DNA of 64,000 bases from Taxillus chinensis. Taxonomy: Eukaryota; Streptophyta; Magnoliopsida; Santalales; Loranthaceae. The notes beneath the pieces are model-generated. The model had not been told where the DNA came from, did not search any database, and was given only the letters and a program-made list of their open reading frames with translations. Positions 46,778 to 59,140 of this stretch are shown here, in pieces. Made by a program: the position numbers and the translations under genes. How positions within the stretch are numbered: position 1 is the stretch's first letter; each line of letters opens with the position of its first letter. The stretch is from contig CM042084.1 in the NCBI GenBank assembly GCA_023512835.1, forward strand, positions 12,053,842 to 12,117,841, given 5' to 3'.

Positions 46778-48698
46778 TGGTAGAACCCTGTTTCTTATTC
46801 TTTGATAATATCGAAGTTATACCTTCAATCATCTTCACTTGATATATTAGAAAAGACAACATCGTATGTCATTCTAAGTCACATCTTTAGCACCTATCCT
46901 GAAAACCATATGGAGGGGGTGGTCGTTGCTAATCGATGGTGACAATTCGGTTGGGCCATTGGACGTCAGGCATTGGCGTCAGGTGGTAGTGAGTTGGAGC
47001 TTGGAGAAATGAATGGATGAGAGAGGATGGTTCGACTTCGATCGGCGATGATGACTGGTGGAGAGTTTAGTGTAGCTGTGCATATGCGATAGGCTACATC
47101 ACTATCGTGATTATGTTAGGGTGTGCGTTTCGGCCTTGTGAGACAAGAAGATAGACAATGAGATGGGGCTTCCATTTTGAGAGCCTAAGGCTTATACCTG
47201 TTGCCTGGCCTGAAGGCCGGTCTTGCTTATTGTTTTTGTAATTTTAAAATTTTGGTATAATAATGTAATATTATAACCTACTTGTTATTGTCAATTTCTA
47301 TATTATAAAAAATGATGATCGTGACCAAACACAAACAAAAAGGTGGGACAACTTTATATTGAGAATTGTTTTACTTTCGTGACAAGTAAAAAATTCAGTA
47401 TAAAGTTCAATATGACATAATTTACCCATAAATTAATTCTAGCAAATAAAGTAAGTGGCTTGTGTTGTTTGATTCATATTATTGTACTGTACAACCCCAC
47501 AATTTCCGATGGATGAGTTATGCTCTTTTAATTCAAAGCTTATTTATTGTTAGAATCTTAAAGATTTATTTGTTCGATATATAAACTATCTTGTAAATTA
47601 GTCCACTTTCAACTGGTAAAAATCATGGTTTGACATCTACACTCTTTACATTTGCAAAAACAAATTTTTTTAGAATTAAAACTTGGCTTTTACAAAATTT
47701 TTAAAAAATGCCAAAGTAATTATGCGACTTTTTACAAAATCAAAATTATATCACAAAATTTTTCATAACAAAATCAAAGACGTAGTTAATCTATGATTAG
47801 CATCCCAACTTCAAGTAGGCTATAATATTTAAGTTCTTAATTTCCTCAAGAATTGCATTTAAATTTAAAACATCAGTTTGAATAATCCGCTAGATCTTCA
47901 CGGTTTTTGTTTTTTGTTTTTAAAGCAGCTAACGTTCACGAAAGCAAAATAAAACAAAACTAAATAAAGTTAAATATTAAGTACCATTAAAACAGAATGA
48001 ACAAAATGATTGGCATTGATTGTCACCGGCCTAAATTGTTATTTTAAACTAAGTTTATAATGAAATCAAGTTAAACAAATAATACGAAACAATGAGACAA
48101 GGATGACCACACAAGGAGGTTTTCTTTTTGGAAAATGTCTTTTAACATGGTTATTATATATACTCGTCGCGTGGGATAATTTTGATTATGCACTCTTTTT
48201 GCCCCACCAAATTTCCTCGATCCATGTCATTGTCAAGGCCACACACTCAACATTCGTGACATTGACCAAGCATATAATATTGCAATCTCATCAAAATAAG
48301 AAGTATATTAATAATACTTAAATTCATTCCTGAGAGCCTTGAAAATCAAGCCTACGGGTAAAAAAATATTAATTTGAACCGTGATACTTTGAACCTTTTA
48401 TCAATGTCATGTAAGCCAACAAAAAGTAAAGTTAGCTCTATTTCATGATTTTTCTAGTACTACTACTACGAGGGAATTGTTATAGAGGAGTCATCGCATG
48501 GCCAACGACCATGAACCTGGCCTTCAAGAACAAAGAAAAAAAGAAAAAAGAAAAAAGAAATGAAAAGAAACACACAAAATGAATAAATCAATAAATAAAT
48601 CAATAAAATAAAGAAAGTGCTTTCCCATTTACCCCAGAGGGGCAAAGACTAACGTCCCTTATTCCCCCATGGTCTTCTGACAGGCGTCCTTATCATTC
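46778..48698. other. Intergenic DNA and distal ARF promoter
   Basis: No gene supported. 46900-47230 is GC-richer (GATGATGACTGGTGGAGAG words) and may be element-derived. 48520-48615 is A-rich with AATAAATCAATAA repeats. Confidence 0.35.
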
Positions 48699-48758
48699 GC
48701 TCTCTCTCTCTCTCTCTCTTTCCCTCTCTCTCCCCCCTCTCTCTCTCTCTCTCTGTCC
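48699..48758. repeat. CT-rich microsatellite in ARF leader/promoter
   Basis: About 55 bases of CT dinucleotides with a short C-run, mirrored by a GA-rich stretch at 48880-48917. Such tracts are common around plant transcription start sites and are bound by GAGA/BPC factors in other plants. Confidence 0.8.
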
Positions 48759-48825
48759 AAGCTCTCAGCTCAAAGAGACACCTACACATACAGTCCTTAA
48801 ATCTCAAAAGTGTGTTCCAAATCTA

Positions 48826-49280
48826 ATGTTCACTGCATTTATAGTACAAATGGATTGAAGAACCCAATACCCAGAAAAAGAGGGGGAGAGAGAGAGGAGG
48901 AGAAGAAGAAGAAGAAGCTAGCTGGTGTTGCTACTTCCTTTCTCCTTACATATACACAAAGGCAAATCCAGCTCTCCGTAAGCTCCCTTCTTCAGCTTCT
49001 CATCCATTTTACTCTTAATCCCATTTCAACTCTATTAAGCTGAGCTCACTTGGTCCCTAAATCTTCAGATCTCTGCTCCAGCCTCCAATATTTCAGTGTC
49101 TGACTTGTGCTGAAACCCTAAAAAGCGAACACGCTAGAAATTTTTTATTTTGATATTGTGGGTGTGGGGCTGGAAGCGTTTTTGTTCGAATGTGGGTTGT
49201 GGGTTGATTAGGGTTTTGGGATTGAGAGGGATGGGGTAGTGTAAGGGAACTGGGTTTGGATGATTGGGTTGTTTGGGTGA
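48826..49280 (+). promoter_or_regulatory. Upstream ORFs in ARF 5' leader
   Basis: Short frames precede the main start: 48826-48858 (10 codons), 49190-49207 (5 codons), 49231-49239 (2 codons) and 49260-49280 (6 codons). Some ARF mRNAs are known to depend on upstream ORFs for translation. Whether all these lie in the mature leader depends on the transcription start and any leader intron, which I cannot set. Confidence 0.5.
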
Positions 49281-49426
49281 GGTGGTGGGGTGCGGAGAAG
49301 TCTAAGTTTTTTTCAGTGTTGTTTTTCTTTTTTGAGGCTGTGATCCGGCTTTTTGGAAGTAGAGAGAAGTGGGAAGTGAAGTGAGATAGGTTTTTGGTCG
49401 CTGAAGGTGGAGTGTGAGCTGCCAAA

Positions 49427-52400
49427 ATGAAGCTGTCTCCGTCGGGCTTTTCGCCTCCGCCGCCACAAGAAGGTAACTTTCATGTTTGCTTATAGATTTT
49501 GTGGTTCTTTAACCTTTTTCCCGTGTTTCCAGGTTTGAACGTTGTGTTTGCTTTTGTGGGTATGGAATTAAACTCAAAGCTTTGCTTTGCTATAGATTGT
49601 TTGTTTCTTAGTCTTCATGAGGGTGGACATTTGTTGGGTTTGACGCTTGAGGTGACTTTTACTGAAAACTATATGAGCAAGCAAATGTGGTAAATCTTTG
49701 CAGGAGAGAAGAAATGTTTGAATTCTGAGCTATGGCATGCGTGTGCGGGCCCGCTCGTTTCCCTGCCTGTTGTTGGAAGCCGTGTTGTTTACTTTCCACA
49801 GGGTCACAGTGAGCAGGTCAGTTAATTGATTTGGTCAACTCTGATGACATTCCTGGTTTGAAACTCTATTGACTTAAGTTCCTGACCACTAGCTTCACAA
49901 TGTTTCACTTGTTAAATGATATCCCTGCAAAGGAATTTCTGTAATAATATCTTTGGGCCTTAATAACAGTTTTTTCCTATGTTGTCATGGTCCCAGATTG
50001 TCCTTTTGACGTATGTATGTATACAAATTCTGTTTTTGCCAACTTGTCTCCTTATTTAATGTGACCCCCTAGAAAGGAATTTCTGTAATAATATCTTTGT
50101 GTCTTAATAACAGTTTTTTCCTAGGTTGTCATGGTCCCAGATTGTTCTTTTCACGTATGTATGTATACAAATTCTGTTTTTGCCAACTGGTCTCCTTATT
50201 TAATGTGACCCCCAAAACCCTATTAAACGGAAGGATTAAATTAATTGGAATGTCTGAGAATAGGTGTTATTCAATCTTTTGACTTAGGTGCTTATGGTAT
50301 GGATAGTAGTGTTTGGAAGTTCCAAGAAATTGGTTAAATAATATATCCCTTCGCTTCAATCTCTGTAATGTGTTTTCAAATGAAGTCTGCCTGAAAGAAG
50401 TGAATACCTAAGCCAATTGAAGCTCAAGCATGAACCAACTGACCAAAATGATTTCACTTGACACTTAAAATTGCTTTGATTTTATGGTATTGAAGATGTA
50501 AGTATAGCTTGTATTAGAAAACACACTCTTTTAAGAAATACCTACTACATATTTCCTAACATTTTCTGTCATTCTATAATCAATGTGTGGTACTAAGGAA
50601 CGTCCTTTGAAGTTAGCATGGTAGTTCAGTCCTTGCCCATTGTTGTATATTGTTATATAAATTTCAAGATTTCAATGAAGTCTGATGCGTAAATTTGATA
50701 AAATTTAGAAACAAATGGTTCAAATGCATTCCAGTTAGTTTCTAAATGATCGCCAAAACCATAGCCATCTCTCAAGGTATTGATCTTCTACCAGCTTCAA
50801 GATTTTAAGTATCTCTTTGTTATTAGATTTCTGGTGTCAGATCGACTATTGCATCTTAAACTACACTTTAATCATACAAAATTTGGGCTGGGGTAGGTAT
50901 ACATAACCTTGTCAAGCTAGCAGTTGCTTTCTTTTCATTGTTGTTGTTTCTAAATCTGTCGTTTTATTTGTCTGTTTTTGTGGGTGACAGTTCTCAATAT
51001 TGCTCTTTCCAGGTTGCTGCCTCTACAAACAAGGAAATAGATGCTCATATTCCAAACTACCCTAGCTTACCACCACAACTTATCTGTCAGCTTCATAATG
51101 TTACCATGCATGTAAGTGCCTACCTGATAATTTACCTATGCTCTTACATGTTTTGGAATTGCTGCTTTCTGATGTGTCAACTCTCAAAACTTTTCACTGC
51201 AGGCAGATGTGGAAACTGATGAAGTGTATGCTCAAATGACTTTGCAACCTCTAAGTCCGGTACTTTATTCTCCATTTTTTATATTTATTACTTATGATGA
51301 TTCTACTATTGTCATTTCCATCCATTCATGACACAAACTTTTCTGTAGCAAGAGCAAAAAGATGTGTATCTACTACCTGTAGAATTGGGCACGCCCAGCA
51401 AACAGCCAACAAACTATTTTTGCAAGACTTTAACCGCAAGTGACACTAGCACTCATGGAGGATTTTCAGTTCCTCGCAGGGCAGCTGAAAAAGTCTTTCC
51501 TCCTCTTGTAGGTTTTTTTTTGTTTAAATCCTTTATGATATTTAATAAGTTCAATTTTTGAATAGTCTGCATTGGCTATTTTTAATTTTCTATTTTCTTT
51601 TTAGGATTACACCCAACAGCCTCCAGCACAGGAACTGATTGCAAGAGATCTGCATGATAATGAGTGGAAGTTTAGGCACATATTTCGTGGTGAGTTATTT
51701 ATTATTTTCATGCATCTTGTTGTCCCATGTGGCAATCGTTAATATTTATATAAAGTTTAAACATTTATATCCTAATTAAAACACAGCCAAACAATTTATT
51801 AATTTTCTGTAATTGGAGTGTTGGATTTTTCCTTACGAAAAAAAAAAAGAAAAAAAAAAGTAATTGGAATGTTAGATTTTTCTTCTCTATTCAATAGTAT
51901 TCTTACATAGTAGCTGTCTAATTATGCTCAGCTATATACTGGCTTAAACTCCCAAACCCAAATAAGGTAGAAAATAATTGAATTTATTGTTCATCCTTGT
52001 AATATTTAATAGAGTAAATGTAAATTTATATGGGGCACTTCCATGCTCACAAACCAACCTGAAAGCTTACTGAAAGTTTTATGTTTATGTTTATAAGTAA
52101 TTTTCAATTACATATATGCCTCTTGTTGACATTTGATATTGTTTATTCTGTCTTGGCCTAAGAAGATGTTATTGTGCATGAAAGGTTGCATACTCTTCTT
52201 CTAAAAAATACTGTCAACGGTCAAAGAAAGGGGAAAAAGATTCAATGGCCAAATTAAAAAATTCCAGAGAAGGAAAAGAGAATTGGGGGGTGGGGGTTGG
52301 TTTCCCTCGAAAATAGTTAGTTGAACGGAACTTTGTGATGATGTGGCGTTTATGAACTCATAACAAAGAGTTATTCCACCCTTCCACACCACACCACCCC

Positions 52401-55400
52401 CAAGATATCTAATAAGCATATACTGATAAAAAAACAATGAAAGGGAATTTTTTAGGGAGAGAAATGTGAATATGTGGTTGGTTAAAAGAGAAACACTAAA
52501 ATTCCAGGAAATAAGTAATTATTATGGTACTCCTGAGAAGATGATTCTACTCTAAAGAGGATTTATTTACTGAGACCCTAGTCACTTGAAGGTCTTGCTG
52601 AGTTGAATAATGCTATATTCAATAAATTTATAAGTGATATTTGAAATGGAAACTTACATTAAAAGGGTAGAGTTCATATTATTGTTTATGTCCACAGAAA
52701 AAATCTCAAAAGGGTTTTTGTAGTTAATTACTAGTGGTTCATCAAAAATGTATATAACTTGCATAGATTACATATGAAACAATTTTGCCCAAAATTATGA
52801 ACATTTTTCTGAAGTTTCATCTAGGATTTGCAGAGTTTACTAAGTGTTTTTATCCTGAAAAATTCACAACAGGAAATATGAGAAATTCTCCCATCTTATC
52901 TTTAGCTTTAGAGTTTTCCCTTAAAAACATTTGGTTCTATTTTATGATTCCAACTGAGAGCAAACCTAAATGGTGGTAGTTCTACTAATATCGATTTAGT
53001 AGATTGTGCCTTACCCTTACCACATTTCACACCTTTATGTTTGCATCATCATTTATATAGGCCAATTCTTAATTTAAAAATGCTAGATTTGTGGTTAAAA
53101 TCTCTACTTTAGGACGCATGTTTTAGAGATTGATGAAGAGTGTATAGCATCATGATCAGTGACTTATTGTACCACTTCTCTTGAACCTACTTTTTGCTTC
53201 CCTTCATCATTAACAATGGTTGAAAGATTCATTTACTACTGGTGTATAGTATATTGTAAGCTACTGTTATCATTTGCCACAAAATCAAAAATGAATTGTT
53301 CAGTTTTTGATATGAATTAGTCACTTTTAATGGGTTGTTCATACTATTTTCTTTAGGTCAACCCAAGAGGCATCTTCTTACAACTGGATGGAGTGTCTTT
53401 GTTAGTGCAAAGAGGCTTGTTGCTGGAGACTCCGTCATTTTCATCTGGTAGCTGTTTTCCTTTTCTAAGTTTTTCCCCTTTATAATAGAGCTCTCTCTGT
53501 GTACCTAGCTTCTGTAACTGTTACAGAGAGGATAGGAAATCCATAATCTGATGCTTCACTTGTGTTGTTTAGAAAGTTTAGCTGAACAAATTATATTGAT
53601 TGTGTTCAAATTTCTAGAACTAAAGTAGTACATGTATATTCATCCCTAGATGGAGTATGACATTCTAACTGCAACTTTTTGTCCCCTGAATTTGAACCTA
53701 TTTCATGGCGCAGTTTGCTGAAAAACAGCTTCTTCTTTCCTTCTTATGCAGTATCATTGAAACTCATTGATTTTTAACAGTATGTCATTCTTAGTTTTCT
53801 TACTTAAATGCATTCCCATTATATCAGGAATGAAAAGAATCAATTGCTATTAGGTATCCGGAGAGCCAATCGTCCTCAAACTGTCATGCCCTCGTCGGTC
53901 TTATCAAGTGATAGCATGCACATTGGTCTTTTTGCTGCGGCTGCTCATGCAGCAGCCACAAATAGCCGCTTTGCTATATTTTACAACCCAAGGTTTTGAT
54001 TGTCTTTGAGCAATTTTGAGTGAAAATTTAGAGGTGTATCATATATATCTCACTCTTTAAATTCTGGGGATGTTAGGGCTAGTCCATCAGAATTTGTTAT
54101 ACCTCTGGCGAAATATGCTAAAGCAGTTTATCATACTCGAGTTTCTGTGGGGATGCGTTTTCGAATGCTGTTTGAGACAGAAGAATCTAGTGTTCGTCGG
54201 TGAGTTTTTGCCTTTTTCCAATTGTATGGCGTTACTTGGTATATTGAAGTCTGAATCATCAGAAGCCCTAATTTTAAGAATAATGTCTAATAATTCTGTG
54301 TCCAGGTATATGGGTACAATAACTGGAATTTGTGATTTAGATCCCGTCCGTTGGCCAAATTCATACTGGCGCTCAGTAAAGGTTGTTTCTAAAGATAATT
54401 GCAATTACTGTCTGGTGCCTGGTGGCACGTTCTTTTAGCAGTTCATCGAGATTACAAAAATAATTACAAAATGTAAAAAAAAAAAAACATTTAAAATTTT
54501 CTTTCTTGGTGTAGGTTGGGTGGGATGAATCCACTGCAGGGGAGAGGCAGCCAAGAGTTTCCCTATGGGAGATTGAACCATTGACAACATTCCCTATGTA
54601 TCCATCTCCATTCCCTCTTAGACTGAAGCGACCATGGCCCTCTGGGCTGCCCTCCTTTCATGGTATACTTTTGAATTTCTTTAATGCTGGGATATGCTGA
54701 TCTCAAATTACATGTCAGGCCAAAATATCAAATTTCCGACATTTTCTCTAATCTGCATAATTTGTTTGGGTTAGCTCTCAAGGATGGTGATATAAGCCTT
54801 ACATCTCCACTAGCATGGCTACGAGGCAATGTTGGAGATCAGGGCCTTCAGTCTTTAAATTTTCAGGGATATGGAGTTACACCATGGATGCAGCCAAGGC
54901 TTGATGCCTCAATGCTAGGACTACAACCTGACATGTACCAAGCAATGGCAGCTGCTGCACTTCAGGATATTAGGGCAGTTGATCCTTCTAAATGTGCGCC
55001 TCATTCCCTTTTACAGTTTCAGCATCCTCAAAATGTCTCCAGTGGGGCTGCTTCCATGATTCAGCCGCAGATTATGCAGCAGTCACAGTCTCAACATTTA
55101 TATGGTCAAAATTTACAGCAAAATCCAACCTTGCCTCAGGCACATGATGAGCTTCTGCGGCAACAGCTGCAGCAGCATCATTCATATAATGGTTACCCGC
55201 ATCGACAGCAGCAGCATGAACAACCCCAACAGCCACATCTACATCCTCCAGTAGGTGATCAGCAGCACACTCCTAATGCTGTCTCTGCACTCTCTCAGTT
55301 TGGACTTGCGAGTCAGTCCCAGTCTCCATCTTTGCAGGCTATTCTTTCTCCACGCCAGCCACAGTCCTTCCGAGATTCTATTGAGAACTCTATGTCGACA

Positions 55401-57310
55401 TCTGGTGTATCACCTATGCAGGGTCTAATTGGTTCTTATTCCCAAAATGGAACTGGAGCATCCCAGTTACTGACCATGAATGAAACCAAACCTGTAATCA
55501 CTTCTACTGCCATATTACCGAAGGAAACTGCAATAGAACCACAGCTTCGCTCTAGGACCTTACGTTGTGCACTGCCTCCAATAGAGCAGATAGGAACAGC
55601 ACAATCAAATGTTTCTGAACTTGCTACTATGTTACCATCATTTCCTGGTAGAGAATACTCCCCGTACCAAGGCATTGGTGAAAACAATCTTCTCTTTGGC
55701 ATTAACATAGATAACTCATCTCTTATGCTGCAAAATGGGATGCCAAATTTGAGAAACATTGGCAGTGAAAATGATTCATTTTCTATGGCATATGGTGCTT
55801 CACATTTTGCAAGTGAGTCAAATACGGATTTTCCACTTAACTCGGACATGTCAACGTCCAGTTGCATCGATGAATCAGGTTTCTTGCAGCCTTCGGAAAA
55901 TGTCGATCAAGTGAACCCTCCAACTGGAACCTTTGTGAAGGTGATTAATTTCTGGTTTCTTGTGGGGTGGTATTCTATTTAGTTGATTTTTCTATGGGCT
56001 TTCTGTACTGTGGTTATCCTCATGGATTTTGGATACTTACAAAATCTTAAAATGTAAAGTTGCAGCATCCTCATATTTTTTCCCATATATACTTGTATAT
56101 ATTCATTTTTCTGTAGACGGACCTGAAATTTTTGCTAATTGATTCAGTTTCTAGCTTTAAGATTACTGTAATTGGACATATGCTCAATTAAGGCCTTCTG
56201 TTTATCTGCCCTCTCCCTTGAGTTTTCTGTGGATGCCCCATGTGATACAATGTCACTTCTGAGTATCGGCTTTTTACTTGTCCAACTACATTTTTACCCA
56301 TTCCTGAATATGTAGATGGCTGTCTGTGTTTTACTTTTAAATGATTGATTAGTGTTGGCTTCACGTATAGGTGTCTTCCTCACTTTATGTTGTCTTTACA
56401 TGCATGTCTCTGTCTTGGTTCTATTATGGTAGAGTTCATGGTTGATCCCATTCTATCAGGTTCACAAGTTAGGGTCTCTTGGGAGGTCACTGGATATTTC
56501 TAAATTTAGCAGCTATCACGAGCTGCGCAGTGAGCTCGCTCATATGTTTGGCCTTGAAGGCCAGTTGGAAGACCCTCAGAGATCAGGCTGGCAGCTTGTA
56601 TTTGTTGACCGGGAGAATGACGTGCTTCTCCTTGGCGACGACCCTTGGCAGTAAGTCCCTAACTGTTCTTCCATTGCTTTAGCGACGTAATATTTTTCTC
56701 CCCGTTATAAATATAAACGTTGATATTGTTTTATACAATAAATGCCACCTGGATAATAAATTACAACTTTTCAGCCGGTGTGTTTTGTGCACAATCTGGT
56801 ATTACATTGATAGTTTCTTACTGATGAGTGGGAAGTCTGATTGTAAATGGCCTTTTTATGCGCGTTGGATGAACTCATATGAATGTTATTTGGCACTCAT
56901 ACCAGAATCTCTAGATTGTGTCAAAGTAATTCTCTTAAATTTATAAGAATTCTGATGATTTGGATCATGGCTAATTTGGTGTGAAGACTACATAGCGTGG
57001 CAAAAAATGTGCATGCGTTGTTGGTTACCTATAATGATCATCAAGATCTCAGATGTTTTTATTTTAGATAGTTGTCTCAAACATTGCAGTCATACATAAA
57101 TGCAGCGTTTTTTTAAAATGATATATGTATCCTTCAATTAAAATAGTGCATATTTCATATAATATATGATCTTTTGGCAGGGAATTTGTTAGTAGTGTAT
57201 GGTGTATCAAGATACTCTCTCCGTTCGAGTTTCAACAGATGGGCAAAGAGGGCATCAAACTGGCGAATTCTGGCTCAACCCATCGGCTATCCAATGGCCA
57301 TGATGCGTAG
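49427..57310 (+). CDS. ARF6: Auxin response factor, ARF6/ARF8 clade (activator)
   Basis: Fourteen exons: 49427-49472, 49704-49816, 51013-51111, 51203-51259, 51349-51507, 51605-51689, 53357-53447, 53828-53992, 54077-54199, 54306-54381, 54515-54662, 54775-55940, 56460-56650, 57181-57310; 882 residues plus TAG, all junctions in frame. Order: dimerisation region ([17 protein letters not shown]); B3 DNA-binding domain ([20 protein letters not shown] with the DNA-contact motif); ARF/ancillary domain ([40 protein letters not shown]); glutamine-rich activation region in the long exon 12; C-terminal PB1 domain ([20 protein letters not shown], acidic face [14 protein letters not shown]). It binds auxin-response elements in the nucleus, activates transcription and is held off by Aux/IAA partners through PB1. 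The PB1 sequence favours ARF6 over ARF8, while the MKLS start recalls ARF8; the symbol means ARF6-like. The ATG has AAAATGAAG context. A miR167-type site lies in exon 13. Confidence 0.95.
49929..50214. repeat. 144-bp tandem duplication in ARF intron 2
   Basis: Copy 1 (49929-50072) and copy 2 (50073-about 50214) share GGAATTTCTGTAATAATATC, GTCATGGTCCCAGATTGT and TGTATACAAATTCTGTTTTT, with only a handful of differences, and abut directly. Confidence 0.93.
51690..53356. other. ARF intron 6 (1.67 kb)
   Basis: The longest ARF intron. AT-rich with an A-run at 51838-51860; no element with recognisable ends and no embedded gene. Confidence 0.6.
56579..56599 (+). promoter_or_regulatory. miR167 target site in ARF mRNA
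   Basis: The sequence reads GAGATCAGGCTGGCAGCTTG plus T, encoding the end of RSGWQLV in the PB1 exon. It is the conserved miR167 site of ARF6 and ARF8, matching the complement of the microRNA except at the usual central and end positions. This fixes the gene to the ARF6/8 clade and implies post-transcriptional cleavage. Confidence 0.92.
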
Positions 57311-57895
57311 TTTCGAGGAATGAGAATGTATATCTGTGGCTATCTACTGACCACTACAGAATTATGTGAGAAAATGGGTGCTTAAAAAGTTTTTACCTTT
57401 TTAGCATACCATATAATTTATCTCGCTTGAGTTTATTAGCTCGTTGCTGTATATTATAAAATGGCCTCTAGATTATTGTCATCTCGGTCGTCTAGATTAT
57501 TCTCATCTCGGTGGTAGTGCAGCACATAGGTTTTTGGAGATTGATGTCATCATGACACATTTCAATTTCCAACCTTATATGATCTATAAATGGACCTAAA
57601 ATTTCAATTTTCAGCACGTTGTTGGGTTTCTAACTAGTGATGTGATATGATGTTTTGGGTAATTTCTACACAAATTCTACGAAAGTTTAATGAATTATTA
57701 TTATTTTTCTCATGTTTGGGTTTTTTTTTTTGGTTACATGGAAAGGTCAATTGGGTTTGCATCCTCTTTAAAATTCTAGCTAGAAATGGATAATTAACAT
57801 TATTATGGGTTTTTAAATTCATATACTCATTTTTGTGGTGCGAAATGTAAAATGGACCGTTTCGGTCTCTTGCGGAGTGAGCTTAAATGGGTTAA
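57311..57895. other. ARF 3' UTR and flank
   Basis: The 3' UTR probably ends near 57450-57640. It holds a short direct repeat (CTCGGTCGTCTAGATTATTC near 57483 with a partial copy before it). No other gene. Confidence 0.45.
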
Positions 57896-58330
57896 TTTGT
57901 TTAGGCCTGTAAATTTAACGGATTAAGGATAGACTGGTCTGATTTGTAGACGGGCTGAATTGATCTGTGGATCGGTTTGTATTTATTTATTTATTTAAAT
58001 ATAATAAATTAATTTTTATTAAATATTTTAAAGTTTTTAATTTTAAAATTATATTTAAATGTTTATGTTTTTAAATTTTAATTTTAAAATTAATAGTTTT
58101 AAGGTTTAGATATTAACATATTAGATAGAATGAATAATAGGTTTTCAAAAATAAATAAAATGAAATAAACATTGGTCTGTAGATTAGTTCATGTCTGTAT
58201 GGATTTAGTCTGTGCGAATTGAGCCTGAACAGATTGGTCCGTTTGGGTCTATGATTGAAATGGATTGGATTTTTTTGTTTGACTCACTTTGGTCCGCCCA
58301 TTTCGCGAATTGGTTTGTGAACCATTGGTC
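57896..58330. repeat. Degenerate MITE-like repeat
   Basis: Begins TTTAGGCCTGTAAATTTAAC and has repeated words such as GGTCTGATTTGTAGACGG, GATCTGTGGATCGGTTTG and GGTCCGTTTGGGTC typical of plant hAT-like MITEs. Ends and target duplication not resolved. Confidence 0.3.
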
Positions 58331-58730
58331 TATTTTACATATGGATTATTATTTTCTTTATATATTAAGTCTGTTGATTTATAAACTAAGTCTTGCAATG
58401 ATAATTAATTTTGGAAAATTCAATAAATTATAAGAAATTAGATACTTGTAATTTCATAACTAAACTTGTAGATTTAGTATTTGACATTATTTTTTTAAAA
58501 CAAAATTTGCTCATTCATTCATTAGAGTTTAAGGTTGTATATTTCTTAGAATAATTTGATTTTTTTAATTATATTTTTCTTTTTGAATATGTAGATATGA
58601 TTGATTTGGAAGCCGGAGAAATTCATATTTTTAATTTATGTTAGAATGACCTATATATAGATTAATTTGTGATCCTTATAGCATATTTGGTATATTGTAA
58701 TCAAGTTCGATGGAGGATGTTGGATGTGGT
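58331..58730. other. AT-rich intergenic DNA
   Basis: No gene or bounded element seen. Confidence 0.4.
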
Positions 58731-58981
58731 TAGGGGTGGCAATTTTGTTTCGCTCTATCTTGACTCAATTTGCCTTGTCCTGACATGTCATCGGGTTGGG
58801 TTCGAGTTTTGCTTGACCGATTCAATATTTTTAAACAAAATTAAACTGAAAAACTCTACTCTAACCCGACCTAAAGTGTTCAAATTGGCAGGTTAAGGCG
58901 AGTTTGGGGCAGCCTATAAAATTTCGAATCGGGTACGGGTCGGATAGTACTTAGGCCCGACTTGACTCATTGCCATGTGTA
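58731..58981. mobile_element. Small hAT MITE, 251 bp
   Basis: Starts TAGGGGTGGCAATTTTG; the right end read from the other strand is TACACATGGCAATGAG. The flanks GATGTGGT (58723-58730) and GACGTGGT (58982-58989) match at 7 of 8 bases, the hAT duplication size. Inside, words such as GGGTTGGGTTCGAG and TCGGGTACGGGTCGG recur. Not coding. Confidence 0.7.
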
Positions 58982-59140
58982 GACGTGGTAGTATGCTAAA
59001 ATTTGGTTTATTTTATTTGTTCAAAAAAAGGGTAAATACAAATATGCAATTTAATGGAAGTTGTGAGAAGGTAAGTGATACATGTAATGTAAGGTGTTCG
59101 AAAAAATATAAGTGTTATGTGCCTAAAGTATTTGATGAAA

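Noticed and set aside
49093..49425. Minus-strand 110-residue frame over the ARF leader
   Set aside because: Low-complexity Ser/Thr/Pro composition caused by the G/T-rich leader on the other strand; no homology recognised.
55436..55867. Minus-strand 143-residue frame in ARF exon 12
   Set aside because: Antisense shadow of the glutamine-rich coding exon.
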